A DNA stretch of 64,000 nucleotides from Leptospira yanagawae serovar Saopaulo str. Sao Paulo = ATCC 700523 (GCF_000332475.2 NZ_AOGX02000016.1:141143-205142); one strand, 5' to 3'; shown: positions 43,350 through 52,998, numbered from the stretch's first letter. Notes: generated by a model not told the origin, from the sequence alone. Translations and numbers: made by a program.

Positions 43350-44837
43350 ATGCTAACAAAAACATTGGAAAATCCAAACCAATTGAATACGGACGAGAAA
43401 GATGATGTCGTTGTCACCCTTATCGAAGGAGATGGAATTGGGCCAGAGATCATTGGTCAAACAATTCGTATTTTAGATTATGCAAAGTCAGGCATTCAAT
43501 TTGAAAAAATTGAAGCTGGTTCTTCCGTTTATTTATCCGGAATACTTTCTGGCATTGGTGAAAATGCTTGGGATACCATTCGCCAATATCCAACCATTCT
43601 CAAAGGTCCAATCACAACACCAAGAGGTAAAGGTTACAAAAGTTTAAACGTTACCATTCGAAAAACTTTAGGATTGTATGCAAACGTTAGGCCAGCAAAA
43701 ACATATGATCCTTTCATAAAAACAAATCATTCTGGTACAGATATTGTCATCATACGTGAAAACGAAGAAGACACATATGCCGGGATTGAACACCGCCAAA
43801 CAAGAGAAGTCACTCAATGTTTAAAATTGATTACGGTGCCAGGGACTGAAAAAATTGTTCGTTATGCGTTTGAATTTGCTAGGTCCAATGGAAGAAAAAA
43901 GATCACTTGTATGGTGAAAGATAATATCATGAAAATTACTGATGGAATGTTTGCTAATATTTTTTTGACCATCGCAAAAGAATACCCGGAGATTGAAGCG
44001 GAAAGTATGATCATTGATATTGGTGCAGCATTACTTGCAAATCGACCACAAAAATTTGATGTAATCCTTGCTCCCAATCTTTATGGCGATATTCTTTCGG
44101 ATATTGCTGCAGAAGTCACTGGTTCTGTAGGGATGTGTGGATCAGCTAACATTGGGGATATGGTCTCAATGTTTGAAGCAGTTCATGGAAGTGCTCCTGA
44201 TATCGCTGGGAAAAACATTGCCAATCCAACTGCAGTGATCAAAGCAACCGTGATGATGTTAACCCACTTAGGAAAACCAGGAAAAGCAAAATTGATTCGG
44301 AATGCCGTATTAAAAACGTTAGAAGACGGATACCGGACAACCGATATCTATCAAAATGAGAAAAATACAATTCTAGTAGGAACCAAAGAATATGCGGATG
44401 CCATCATTGATCGACTCGGCAAAGATCCAAATGTTTTAACTGCAAGTGAACTCGTGAAACCTAAGTCATTTCAATTAAGTTTATCCAATCAAAAGGAAAA
44501 AAAGGAACTTGTGGGTGTGGATGTCTTTTTAGATATTCCAAATAATCGAAACCCAGATGTATTAGGTAAAAACATAGAATCAATTGCAGAACAATTTTTA
44601 CATTTAAAAATGATCACTAACCGTGGAGTAAAAGTTTATCCCAAAGGTCAAAAGGAAACATTTTTAACAGACCATTTCCGATGCCGGTTTGTATCTCCAA
44701 CTGGTGGAAAAATCCAACACAAAGACATTACAGCAGTGCTTACAATTTTAGAAGCAAAAGGTTATGACTTCATCAAAACAGAAAATTTATATGAGTTCGA
44801 TGGAGTTCCAGGTTATTCGTTGGGCCAAGGAGAGTGA
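43350..44837 (+). CDS. icd: NADP-type isocitrate dehydrogenase, Thermus-like long form
   Basis: About 495 residues from ATG 43350, with CCAGGAG upstream; the longer frame to 43128 overlaps the previous gene. The beta-decarboxylating dehydrogenase core has GDGIGPEIIG, substrate residues in TPRGKGYKSLNVTIRKTLGLYANVRP, IRENEEDTYAGIEH, the metal-binding DILSDIAAE and EAVHGSAPDIAGKNIANP. A C-terminal extension of about 140 residues follows (from VGVDVFLDIPNN), a feature of the Thermus-type enzyme. It catalyses isocitrate to 2-oxoglutarate in the TCA cycle. The NADP versus NAD preference cannot be settled by eye. Confidence 0.92.
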   Translation: MLTKTLENPNQLNTDEKDDVVVTLIEGDGIGPEIIGQTIRILDYAKSGIQFEKIEAGSSVYLSGILSGIGENAWDTIRQYPTILKGPITTPRGKGYKSLNVTIRKTLGLYANVRPAKTYDPFIKTNHSGTDIVIIRENEEDTYAGIEHRQTREVTQCLKLITVPGTEKIVRYAFEFARSNGRKKITCMVKDNIMKITDGMFANIFLTIAKEYPEIEAESMIIDIGAALLANRPQKFDVILAPNLYGDILSDIAAEVTGSVGMCGSANIGDMVSMFEAVHGSAPDIAGKNIANPTAVIKATVMMLTHLGKPGKAKLIRNAVLKTLEDGYRTTDIYQNEKNTILVGTKEYADAIIDRLGKDPNVLTASELVKPKSFQLSLSNQKEKKELVGVDVFLDIPNNRNPDVLGKNIESIAEQFLHLKMITNRGVKVYPKGQKETFLTDHFRCRFVSPTGGKIQHKDITAVLTILEAKGYDFIKTENLYEFDGVPGYSLGQGE

Positions 44838-44857
44838 TAAAACGAATTCCAACAACA

Positions 44858-44891
44858 TTCCACTGTTCGAATCAAAAATCGGACAGTGGAG
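44858..44891. terminator. Hairpin between icd and the TEX264-like gene
   Basis: TTCCACTGT pairs with ACAGTGGAG (one end wobbling) around a 15-base loop between two convergent genes. There is no T run. It probably acts as a bidirectional end-of-transcript structure. Confidence 0.4.
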
Positions 44892-44912
44892 TATGATCAT
44901 TCCCTAATTTGT

Positions 44913-45503
44913 TTAAAAAAGTGATTCCAAAGGTGCGAATACCTCACGACTCACTTCTATTGGCATAAAAAAATCTATATGATCTACAAAATTTGACGAT
45001 CCTCCATAAACTTCAATTGCGACAGATGTTTTGGCTGACGATTCTGAAAGAGTTTTTTGAAATTTCGGATATACCTTTGTTGGAGCAATGAAATAGGATA
45101 AAAAGTTTTTAAACGGAAAGGTGGCAGTGATACACTTCATCTCAGGGATCAGAAATGTTTTTAGTTTTGATTTGATCGATTTGATTTGAACATCGGAGAG
45201 TCCATCCATGCGACATCCCAAAACAGATCTCAATTTATCTTCTGGAGTCTCTGGTCCATCCAAATAAATCGCAAGACTATTACACTCAGTTAGGCCTATG
45301 GATTCCCATTCTTTTTGAAATTGATCCCAACTTTCATTTAAATTTTTGTAAGGGCCTTTGTGAGTGTAGATAAAAATTTCGACTGTTCCAAAGTTTGTTT
45401 CCTTCACTTCGACTTCACGGAATCCACCCATATAGGCATAAAAGGATACCCCAAACACACCAATGACAACGACGAATAAAATAATTTTTTTGATCAGTTT
45501 CAT
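44913..45503 (-). CDS. Membrane-anchored GyrI-like (TEX264-like) protein
   Basis: About 196 residues from ATG 45503, with GAGGAC upstream. An N-terminal membrane helix (IILFVVVIGVFGVSFYAYM) is followed by a GyrI/SOUL-like small-molecule-binding fold: HKGPYKNLNESWDQFQKEWES, a middle LAIYLDGPETP and a terminal ECITATFPFKN-like strand. The arrangement of one anchor plus GyrI-like domain matches TEX264-type proteins. Ligand and role are unknown. No operon partner is obvious; the SH3b protein gene lies 31 bases away and may be co-transcribed. Confidence 0.6.
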   Translation of the reverse strand: MKLIKKIILFVVVIGVFGVSFYAYMGGFREVEVKETNFGTVEIFIYTHKGPYKNLNESWDQFQKEWESIGLTECNSLAIYLDGPETPEDKLRSVLGCRMDGLSDVQIKSIKSKLKTFLIPEMKCITATFPFKNFLSYFIAPTKVYPKFQKTLSESSAKTSVAIEVYGGSSNFVDHIDFFMPIEVSREVFAPLESLF

Positions 45504-45566
45504 TTTGTCCTCAAAACAGATTTGATTTCCTTTCAAAAGGATGGCAATGGAATTTTACTTTTGCAA

Positions 45567-46235
45567 TTATAAATCTTTTCTAAGGATTGTCACACCATTT
45601 TCATCCTGATAAATACGAATCATTAACTCAGGTTTATTTTTGGAAGGAGCTGTGAATGCATTGGATTCATCTAATGTGAAAGTATTTCCCGTAAATTCTT
45701 TACAAAGTTTTCCAATCAAATACATTTCTTCCATTGAAATCTCAGGAAAATATAAATCAAATGTATCCCCACCTTCTGTCATGTACAAGATTGATTGTTT
45801 GTAGCGATAGGCAGACTTACCTTCGTAATCACCCATAGAAATCGTTTCGAGTTTACTTGATCCGTACGTTTTAGTGAGGTAATCTTTTAAACTTTTACAT
45901 GGTTTGGGAGGGGAAGGAAGGCGACTCAAGAAACCATCAAAAACATAACCTTTTGATTTTTGAAAACTCACTTCGATCCAATATCCTTTGATTCCTTCGA
46001 TGGTTTCTGTTTTCGTTTCTTTTTTTGAAAGGACTTTCACTTGCGCACTTAATGGAATTTGTGTTACTTTTTTTCCATTCGTCGAAGGTTTGTCTCTCAA
46101 ATTCAAACCCTTTTCTGCCATCACAGTTAAGGTTTCGCCATTGTCATAATAGGAGATCGCTCCCAATGATCCATAAAAAAGGAAAATCGGAATCAAAATT
46201 AATATCTTAACATGTGTTTGTTGTATCTGTTTCAT
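45567..46235 (-). CDS. Secreted SH3b-domain protein
   Basis: 222 residues. A signal peptide (ILILIPIFLFYGSLG) is followed by a bacterial SH3 domain at residues 35-105 (MAEKGLNLRDKPSTNGKKVTQIPLSAQVKVL ... GYWIEVSFQKSKGYVFDGFL). The C-terminal 110 residues form a separate domain that I do not recognise. SH3b domains usually bind cell-wall or surface ligands. Periplasmic location likely. Followed on the same strand by the TEX264-like gene. Confidence 0.8.
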   Translation of the reverse strand: MKQIQQTHVKILILIPIFLFYGSLGAISYYDNGETLTVMAEKGLNLRDKPSTNGKKVTQIPLSAQVKVLSKKETKTETIEGIKGYWIEVSFQKSKGYVFDGFLSRLPSPPKPCKSLKDYLTKTYGSSKLETISMGDYEGKSAYRYKQSILYMTEGGDTFDLYFPEISMEEMYLIGKLCKEFTGNTFTLDESNAFTAPSKNKPELMIRIYQDENGVTILRKDL

Positions 46236-46370
46236 CTAATCTAAAACCTTTGGAAATGACTTTTGATTTTCCAAAAAATCCCATAAATTGTCAATAAATT
46301 TAGATGTGAACACTCGGATTTTGGTCTAACGAATGGAATTGTCCAAATCGTTTATGTATTTAGAAATCCA

Positions 46371-47600
46371 TTGAAAGTCACCTTCCCTACAGACCTCAAA
46401 TCCATCGAAGTTAGATTGCATTCAGTCAATCCCATCCTTTATGGAAGTTCTCGTAATTACATCGATGGTGCAGTTTCGTTACTGTCACCTTATATTGCGC
46501 GTGGATTTATTTCTACAAAACAGGTGTTTGATTTTGTTTCCAACTTAGGTTTCAAACCGTACCAAATTACAAAATTTGTACAAGAACTCACTTGGAGAGA
46601 TTATTTTCAGGAAGTGTGGAGAAACAAAGGAGATCTGTTATTTCAAGATTTAAAACACCCTCAGCCCAATGTGCTACACAGAAAAACCCCAAAAGCCATA
46701 TTAAAAAGTTCACTAGGGACGGGAATCCCTGGGATCGACAGAGAATTATTGGATTTTTATGAAAATGGATATTTACACAACCATGTGCGGATGTACATCG
46801 CTTCCATAGTTTGTAATTTTGGTGGTGCCTATTGGAAACAACCTTCTCAGTGGATGTATTACCATTTGTTAGATGCCGACTTGGCGAGTAATACTTGTAG
46901 TTGGCAATGGGTTTCTGGTTCCTTTAGTTCTAAAAAATACATTGCCAACCAAGAAAACATCAATCGGTATCTCAAAACAGACGATCACAATACTTTTTTA
47001 GATCATAGTTATGAAGATCTGATGAATACAAAAGAAATTCCAAAAGAATTATTGGAGCTTTCAGATTTTGACCTTTCATTAGCATTTCAATCCACAAAAC
47101 AATGGTTTTATGAGAAGAAAAAACAGTTTGAAGACAAAAAAATCGAAACTATATTTACTGATACATATGAAGGATTGGGATTAGATCAAAATCTACCAAT
47201 TTGCATATATGACTTTTACCAATTGGACCCACATTGGAAAAAAGATCTTAATTGCAATCGGATATTTCTCATGCGACCTCATTTCTACCAAGAATTTCCT
47301 TCTTCACCAAAAACATTAGAGTTTATTTATGAACTCTCTAAAAATATACCAAGTATAAAATTTTTATGGGGTGAATGGGATACAATTTTTAAATATGTAA
47401 AGGATCAAAATCCAAAAATCTTCTTCAAAGAACATCCAACAAACAAAGAATATGTGGGGTTCCAAGAAGAGAGGGATTGGATTTTTCCGGAAGCGAAAGG
47501 GTATTTTCCTTCTTTTTTTATGTATTGGAAAAAATGCGAAAAGTTTTGGATAAGAAAAGGGGTACCAAACCAACCTACTTTATTTGATCATCTACTTTAA
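46371..47600 (+). CDS. Photolyase/cryptochrome-related FAD-binding protein, domain order reversed
   Basis: About 409 residues from a TTG; no ATG lies in a better place. Residues 20-215 match the C-terminal FAD-binding half of photolyases: YGSSRNYIDGAVSLLSPYIARG, ELTWRDYFQEVWR, TGIPGIDRELLDFYENGYLHNHVRMYIAS and LLDADLASNTCSWQWVSGSFSSKKY. The N-terminal photolyase alpha/beta domain is absent. Instead, residues 245-400 form a second domain (PICIYDFYQLDPHWKK, TLEFIYELSKNIPSIKFLW, KEHPTNKEYVGFQEERDW) that resembles that missing domain. The order is thus FAD-binding, then alpha/beta. The function may be DNA repair or light sensing. Single gene. Confidence 0.72.
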   Translation: MKVTFPTDLKSIEVRLHSVNPILYGSSRNYIDGAVSLLSPYIARGFISTKQVFDFVSNLGFKPYQITKFVQELTWRDYFQEVWRNKGDLLFQDLKHPQPNVLHRKTPKAILKSSLGTGIPGIDRELLDFYENGYLHNHVRMYIASIVCNFGGAYWKQPSQWMYYHLLDADLASNTCSWQWVSGSFSSKKYIANQENINRYLKTDDHNTFLDHSYEDLMNTKEIPKELLELSDFDLSLAFQSTKQWFYEKKKQFEDKKIETIFTDTYEGLGLDQNLPICIYDFYQLDPHWKKDLNCNRIFLMRPHFYQEFPSSPKTLEFIYELSKNIPSIKFLWGEWDTIFKYVKDQNPKIFFKEHPTNKEYVGFQEERDWIFPEAKGYFPSFFMYWKKCEKFWIRKGVPNQPTLFDHLL

Positions 47601-47627
47601 TTTTCAGAATGAATTCAATTCAAAACA

Positions 47628-48248
47628 TTAATCCATTTCGGTTGGGATGGATTTTGTTGCATTTTTCTCAAACTGTAACATCCGTTCTTTGGTGATACCG
47701 ATCAAATTATGGGTCAGATTCAAATGGTCTCCCAAATAATCAGATGACAATCGGATCTCCACCACACGATACCATGTTTCTTTGGGCGGAACAGAAAATG
47801 CATGGTTCACACATAAACATTTGAATTTAAAACCAAAACTATGTTCTACAGGCAACGCAGAATGTGGTGCGGCAAAAAAATAAACTGGATCGTTAGTAGG
47901 ATTTTTCATCACAAGTACAAATTGTTTTTTTGAACCTGGTTTTAAAACAATTTGGCTATCTGGGATAAGCTCTCCAAATGGAGTGCGTTTGCCTTCGGGG
48001 ATAGAACCAGTAGTCCATAAAGTTAAACTTTGGGCACCACTTGGTTCTCGTATTTCCATTGTAAGTGGTAAGGAAGTATATTCCCACTTCACTACCACCT
48101 TTACCTGGTTACTTGGTTTCGGATTTGTTGCAGAATTAACAACATGATGGTTGGTCGCGGTTTCCTTTTCTCCACAAAAAAGGAAACTGAAACAAATGAA
48201 AAAAGAGAAAATGGGAAGAATTCGATACAGTTGGTTCTCGTTTCTCAA
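47628..48248 (-). CDS. Lipoprotein, possibly cupredoxin-like
   Basis: 206 residues with a lipobox FSFLFC. The mature part has a beta-sandwich look: VVVKWEYTSLPLTMEI, VLKPGSKKQFVLVMKNPTNDPVYFFAAPHS and a closing FKCLCVNHAFSVPPKETWYRVVEIRLS. The FKCLCVNHAF stretch contains Cys and His residues that could bind metal, as in copper-binding folds; I put this forward only as a possibility. Its gene starts six bases after the stop of the glycan-binding lipoprotein gene, so the two form an operon. Confidence 0.6.
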   Translation of the reverse strand: MRNENQLYRILPIFSFFICFSFLFCGEKETATNHHVVNSATNPKPSNQVKVVVKWEYTSLPLTMEIREPSGAQSLTLWTTGSIPEGKRTPFGELIPDSQIVLKPGSKKQFVLVMKNPTNDPVYFFAAPHSALPVEHSFGFKFKCLCVNHAFSVPPKETWYRVVEIRLSSDYLGDHLNLTHNLIGITKERMLQFEKNATKSIPTEMD

Positions 48249-48254
48249 TTTTCA

Positions 48255-49727
48255 TCACTCCAAATTCAATTCTAATGTAGAAAAATCTAAATTTTGAGTT
48301 TTTTTGGAATTGAGTAAGTAAAACTGTTTCCCTTTGACTTGTAAGGTGACAAACTCTTGGAAAATTTTTTCTGTATTGTTTGGATCGGGATTTTTCACTA
48401 TATTACAGTCCCTACCACAGCCATTACAATCTCCTCCGCCATAATCCAAAAAGTTTGTAAAGGTTTGTTTTCTTAAAAATCCAAAGATCCGAAGATGGAT
48501 TTTTCCAGGTTCAATTTTTTTCACTTCGTAATTGCCTAATCCGTAAAATCGATTCGAACTTTCTTCACCCACATCGTAATTGGTTCTAGAAGTTGAGCCT
48601 TCTAAAAATAATGTTCCATCCGAACGCAAACGAATGGTCCAATCAGAATAACTTGGTGCATCCATGTTTTCCTCTATGGGAACTTGGTTTTCCGATCCAG
48701 CAGGCTCATCGGAAATGGGTTCGTCTCCACTCACGGCAAATACTTCCCTACCTGTCAAACCTCGGTTTAATACCATACGCAAAGAAGCTTTTGTAAACGA
48801 TTCAAAGTTTTTTTGTGCCGTATCTTTTGATTTGGGAAGTGTATCCATCACAATCCAATCACCATCATGACCAAAACGTAACTCCGATAAGACGATCCCT
48901 TCCTCCTGGTAACCAGGATAGATTTCCTCTACCTTCATGGATAAATTTTTTCCTTTGAATGGTGTGGGTAGAGAGATCTCTTGGGCACCCATTGTATCTT
49001 CTACTTTGATTTTAGCAGAGTAGCCGTCATCTCCGGTGATTAAAAACGATTTCACCCTTCCATTTTTGATGCAATGGACATCCGATCTTTGGTATCCATT
49101 CCAAATTTTAAGCACTGAAATTTTTTGTGTATCTTCAAAAGCAAAATTTAATGTGACACCAACTCCTCCTTTCACTGAGGAATATCCATTTTCATATTTA
49201 GAATCGAACAAGTTCATCACAGAATACGTTGGTTCCGGTGATGCAGTTTCGGAAGCAGTCACCTTACCTGAAATGATTTCAGGTCCAAACGTTCTATATG
49301 CCTTTTTTTTCTCATCGTAAAACTTCACCGATTTCAGGCAAATGTTTTGATTCCTTTGGAAATTCAAGGTGACGGATCTTGCTTGGACAACAGGATCAAA
49401 ACTGATCTCAGAATTGGATTTTTCGACATCCGTACTCGCATACACTTCATCAAAGTTGACATAAGCGGCGATTCGATCCTTAAATTTTCCATCACAAGAT
49501 TCAATGGAAACTTGCGTTAAAGGAAAAGCGCTGTCGGCATAAAAATGCAATTTAACAAATTCAGCACCAGGTTCTGCTTTCCATTCCTTTCCGTATAACA
49601 AAAGAAAGGGGAGCCCATTTTCCATCGAGGTAGATGTCACCATTGAAAAATGGAGTTTTTTCCCACAATTGACAGAGAATCCTGCCATAAGGATCAAAAG
49701 GTACAAAAAGTTTGATTTCGTTTTCAT
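48255..49727 (-). CDS. Lipoprotein with NADase-type glycan-binding (discoidin-like) domain
   Basis: About 490 residues from ATG 49727 (AAGGACT upstream; the extra ten codons above it lack a site). Lipobox GFSVNC. The central part, about residues 160-290, has the glycan-binding pattern PEPTYSVMNLFDSKYENGYS, GGVGVTLNFAF and KISVLKIWNGYQRSD, as in discoidin-like domains seen in NADase toxins and surface proteins. The last 120 residues hold a Cys cluster (DCNGCGRDCNIV). It is probably surface-exposed. It shares an operon with the following lipoprotein gene. Confidence 0.75.
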   Translation of the reverse strand: MKTKSNFLYLLILMAGFSVNCGKKLHFSMVTSTSMENGLPFLLLYGKEWKAEPGAEFVKLHFYADSAFPLTQVSIESCDGKFKDRIAAYVNFDEVYASTDVEKSNSEISFDPVVQARSVTLNFQRNQNICLKSVKFYDEKKKAYRTFGPEIISGKVTASETASPEPTYSVMNLFDSKYENGYSSVKGGVGVTLNFAFEDTQKISVLKIWNGYQRSDVHCIKNGRVKSFLITGDDGYSAKIKVEDTMGAQEISLPTPFKGKNLSMKVEEIYPGYQEEGIVLSELRFGHDGDWIVMDTLPKSKDTAQKNFESFTKASLRMVLNRGLTGREVFAVSGDEPISDEPAGSENQVPIEENMDAPSYSDWTIRLRSDGTLFLEGSTSRTNYDVGEESSNRFYGLGNYEVKKIEPGKIHLRIFGFLRKQTFTNFLDYGGGDCNGCGRDCNIVKNPDPNNTEKIFQEFVTLQVKGKQFYLLNSKKTQNLDFSTLELNLE

Positions 49728-49791
49728 AAAGAGTCCTTTAGAAAATGGTGGTATCAAAGAACAGTTTGTTCATAAAAAGGCAAGAAATTTT

Positions 49792-50730
49792 TTATAGACT
49801 CGTCTCTTTTAAAACTCGTTCCCATGACTCTGCATTGAGGGCTCCTACCACCCAACGCCCGTTGACCCAAAACGTTGGAACGGAATGAATTCCAAATTTC
49901 TTTGCTTCTTTCCAATCAGACTTCACTCTGTTTAAGTAACGTGTATGAGTCGATAGTCTTTCGCATTCAGAAACATAGTTCCAATTTTCAAAATTCATAT
50001 TTTCACCTTTCACCAATTGATTCGCATGAGAATACAAGAATTCCATATGGTCCAGAAACCGATTGGGATCTTTTTCCCAAAGGCAATGGGATACGGAAAG
50101 GGGTAACAAACTTTGATCAGTTTCCCCATCTAAAGGAAAATCTTTGTGAATGTAATGGATTTGGGATTTGTATTTGGTTAAAAGTTGTTTTGTATGGGGG
50201 AAGGTTTTGCGACAAAACCCACAAAGGTAATCACTCCATTCCACAATCACCCATTTTGCTTTTTGATCACCAAACTTAGGTGAGAATTCCACATTTAATT
50301 TGGAGAGGAAAGTATCTCTGGATAGGGGAATCGGTTTTGGTTTTAACTGGATTCCTGTTTGGTGGAACATCCGACTCCACACAATTCTAATTCGAATCGA
50401 ATCACGTAAGCGGTCAATGGCATCGGTATCTTGGATCGGAGCAAATAATTTCTTTTTTTCAATGGGCCAATACACATTGATGTCTTTCTCCGTCACGAAT
50501 GATCTTTCGGATTCCTTCCATTCTTCTAAAGATTGATGTTTCGATTTTGCTTTTTCATGTAACAGAGCTAATTGGGAATCGGAAGATAAAGTTTCTTTAA
50601 TTGCTTCTTCAGTTGGTAAAATTTCTGGTAAATAATACACTTCGTTGGGAGAACCACCACAGGTGTAAAGCAAAAGTAGTAGGAAGATCACTGGCACAAA
50701 TAAAGGATACCGAAAAAATCTGGTTCTCAC
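49792..50730 (-). CDS. DsbA/thioredoxin-fold lipoprotein
   Basis: 312 residues. Lipobox LLLYTC (Cys24). After a helical N-terminal part, the thioredoxin fold begins near residue 158 (WVIVEWSDYLCGFCRKTFP) with active site Cys170-Gly-Phe-Cys173 and a cis-Pro in FGIHSVPTFWVNG. The family (Thioredoxin_4, DsbA-like) oxidises or isomerises disulfides in the periplasm. The N-terminal 130-residue helical region is additional. It faces the DUF3592 gene divergently across 73 bases. Confidence 0.85.
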   Translation of the reverse strand: MRTRFFRYPLFVPVIFLLLLLYTCGGSPNEVYYLPEILPTEEAIKETLSSDSQLALLHEKAKSKHQSLEEWKESERSFVTEKDINVYWPIEKKKLFAPIQDTDAIDRLRDSIRIRIVWSRMFHQTGIQLKPKPIPLSRDTFLSKLNVEFSPKFGDQKAKWVIVEWSDYLCGFCRKTFPHTKQLLTKYKSQIHYIHKDFPLDGETDQSLLPLSVSHCLWEKDPNRFLDHMEFLYSHANQLVKGENMNFENWNYVSECERLSTHTRYLNRVKSDWKEAKKFGIHSVPTFWVNGRWVVGALNAESWERVLKETSL

Positions 50731-50803
50731 AAGTAATTTTAAATCTGGGAATTATTTTTTTGATTGAAAGAAGTAAATTCCAAACACTCATAATGAGTCC
50801 TTA

Positions 50804-51286
50804 ATGAAAATCAAAATTGTTTCTCGCCTTTTACAGTTGTTTGCTGTTTATCTATTTGTTTCTGCAAGTTTAATCATCATAGACAAAGTCATCACCATTC
50901 AGACTGGAAAAAAAACATTCGGGAAAGTTGTTTCTTCCTATAAAGAATTTCAATCCACCAACCAAACGAGTGGAAAACGGTATGGAACAAGTAAATACAT
51001 CCAAAGGCCCATCATCCATTACCAAGTGGATGGTGAGATTCATGAAATCCATGGGCGAATTTTTGGTGAAGTGGGAGACGAATACTCGATTGGCCAATCC
51101 GTTCCCTTGTACTATTCGCCTACACAACCTGAATTTGCAATGATCAATACCTTTTCTGAAATTTGGGTAAACCCGATCCAAAAACTTTTATTTAGCTTCA
51201 TTGTGTTTATTTTAGGTACTTTTTTATCACAAATCATTTTGTCGATCAAAGCGAAAGTAAAATCCCTCTTTCAACCAATGTTTTAA
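50804..51286 (+). CDS. DUF3592-type membrane protein
   Basis: 160 residues: an N-terminal transmembrane helix, an extracytoplasmic beta domain (KVVSSYKEFQST ... RPIIHYQVDGEIHE ... GQSVPLYYSPTQPEFAMI) and a C-terminal transmembrane helix (LLFSFIVFILGTFLSQIIL). The GxxVPVxYxPxxPxxAxI pattern is that of DUF3592. The role is unknown. The ankyrin-protein gene begins one base after the stop, so the two are an operon. Confidence 0.78.
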   Translation: MKIKIVSRLLQLFAVYLFVSASLIIIDKVITIQTGKKTFGKVVSSYKEFQSTNQTSGKRYGTSKYIQRPIIHYQVDGEIHEIHGRIFGEVGDEYSIGQSVPLYYSPTQPEFAMINTFSEIWVNPIQKLLFSFIVFILGTFLSQIILSIKAKVKSLFQPMF

Positions 51287-51287
51287 G

Positions 51288-52223
51288 ATGATTAGGAAGG
51301 AAAGAAAATATTTCTATCTTTGGGGTAGAAAAATTAAACAAACATTTGTTATATTACTCCTATTTTCTTTTCCCCAATTGTTAATGGGTCAGAGCAAAGA
51401 TATGATTAAATTAGAATGGTACCATTATATTATCTTATCGCCAGTGCTTATACTGGACGCCGTGCGAAACGGATATAAAGAAATTAAAAATGGAATGGCC
51501 CAATACAGTGAACATAACTCCTTACCTGAATTGCATAAAGCCGTTTTAAGTTCTGATTTAGATTTAGTAAAAAAACTCACATCCCAATCTGTGAACTTGG
51601 AATCCAAAGACAAAAAAGGTGAAACGGCTCTTTTTTATGCTGTCGACCAAAACAAAATTAATATCGCGAAGTTTCTCATCCAAAATAAAGCGGATGTAAA
51701 TATTTGGAATGCCAATGGAAAACCCCTCGTACATTCTGCCATTGCCAATAACCAATCGGACTTAATCCAATTGATGATAACTTACGGATTGGATGTCAAA
51801 TCAACGAAACAAGGTACTTCATTTCTTATTTTAACATGTAACCTCCAACCAAACAACCTCAAACTCATCCAACTGTTTATCAACCATGGTGCAAACATCA
51901 ATGCAACAGACAAATACCAATACACTGCCTTAATGCATTTGGCAACCAAAGACAATCCCAATTTGGATAACATACGTTACCTCATCAAAAATGGTGCGAA
52001 TGTAAATGCAAAAGACCTTTCAGGAAAATCAATTTTAAGAATACTAATAGAGCAAAGGACACTTAACTTGGAATTGGTGAAAACTTTGGTTCTGAACGGA
52101 GCCGATATCAATACAAAAGACAATGATGGAATTTCAATTTTCGATTTTATCAATACCTATTACGACTACCCTGAGACAAATGAAATTGTCACTTACCTAA
52201 AAAATGCTAAGAAAAATCGATAG
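51288..52223 (+). CDS. Exported ankyrin-repeat protein
   Basis: 311 residues with an N-terminal signal peptide or anchor (TFVILLLFSFPQLLMGQS), then about six ankyrin repeats from residue 80. Clear consensus stretches are KGETALFYAVDQNKINIAKFLIQNKADVN, FINHGANINATDKYQYTALMHLA, LIKNGANVNAKDLSGKS and LVLNGADINTKDNDGIS. It should act by protein-protein contact in the periplasm or on the envelope. It is co-transcribed with the DUF3592 gene. Confidence 0.85.
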   Translation: MIRKERKYFYLWGRKIKQTFVILLLFSFPQLLMGQSKDMIKLEWYHYIILSPVLILDAVRNGYKEIKNGMAQYSEHNSLPELHKAVLSSDLDLVKKLTSQSVNLESKDKKGETALFYAVDQNKINIAKFLIQNKADVNIWNANGKPLVHSAIANNQSDLIQLMITYGLDVKSTKQGTSFLILTCNLQPNNLKLIQLFINHGANINATDKYQYTALMHLATKDNPNLDNIRYLIKNGANVNAKDLSGKSILRILIEQRTLNLELVKTLVLNGADINTKDNDGISIFDFINTYYDYPETNEIVTYLKNAKKNR

Positions 52224-52367
52224 TTCCCTTTCAAAATGGCAAACCGATTGGTCGCAAAGAAGAACACTCAAAATTGAAGTTCACAATTCAGTATCGATTT
52301 ATATCAGAATTGGAAAAATTTTCTCGCATAATTAATATCATATGCTCTTGTTAGCTCGAGGTATTTT

Positions 52368-52754
52368 ATGAAAATGATTTTTTCGAATATAAAATGGATC
52401 ATGTTAGTCTCTGGTATCATTACTTGTTCCATGATCCTTTCCGCACTCCATCCAACACTTGGCCTTACTTTGACTTTTGGTGATTCAATCGATGGAAATC
52501 TTGCAAATATTATCGTTAGAAACTGGGGTCTCCTCATTGCATTAGTGGGTGGCATGATGATTTACGGAGCTTATAATGAAGTGAATCGGAATTTAGTGTT
52601 AGTTGTTGCATCCATCAGCAAAACTACATTTGTTGTTTTGAATTTAATTTATGGACAATCTTATCTTACAAAATCAGGTCCAGCATTAGTATTTGATTCC
52701 ATCCTTGTGATCATCTTTGTATTCTATTTATTTTCCAAATCGTCCAAAAAGTAA
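52368..52754 (+). CDS. Small four-helix membrane protein
   Basis: 128 residues with four transmembrane helices and two charged loops (MLVSGIITCSMILSAL, IVRNWGLLIALVGGMMIYG, LVLVVASISKTTFVVLNLIYG, LVFDSILVIIFVFYLFS). GAGG precedes the ATG by eight bases. I do not recognise a family. Its 3' end faces the remnant of the FIST-cyclase gene. Confidence 0.7.
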   Translation: MKMIFSNIKWIMLVSGIITCSMILSALHPTLGLTLTFGDSIDGNLANIIVRNWGLLIALVGGMMIYGAYNEVNRNLVLVVASISKTTFVVLNLIYGQSYLTKSGPALVFDSILVIIFVFYLFSKSSKK

Positions 52755-52823
52755 ATAACACTCAATTTGGTTCCTTTTCCTTCTATCGATCAAAAGGAGC
52801 CATTCCATTCCATACAAATGCAA

Positions 52824-52945
52824 TTAGATCAAATCCAGGAGAAATGCCTCTATTTTACCAAGACCTTTTGCTTCAATCCAATTGGGAACAAAGTTTTGTT
52901 TCTCGGAAATCAAATCATAGGTAAACTTAGAGATTTGAATGCAAT
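52824..52945 (-). pseudogene. Detached 3' end of the FIST-cyclase gene
   Basis: When the IS at 52946-54132 and one CAAT duplication are removed, the cyclase frame continues from ...NGFPNC into CIQISKFTYDLIS, then EKQNFVPNWIEAKGLGKIEAF, and stops at TAA (52826-52824). This is the normal end of a class III cyclase domain, including the VKGxG-like EAKGLGKIE. It encodes the last 39 residues and is now separated from the main gene by the IS. Confidence 0.88.
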
Positions 52946-52998
52946 TGACCTGCCCCCATTTTCAGTACCAATGGATAAGTTAGTTTTCTCTAAACATT

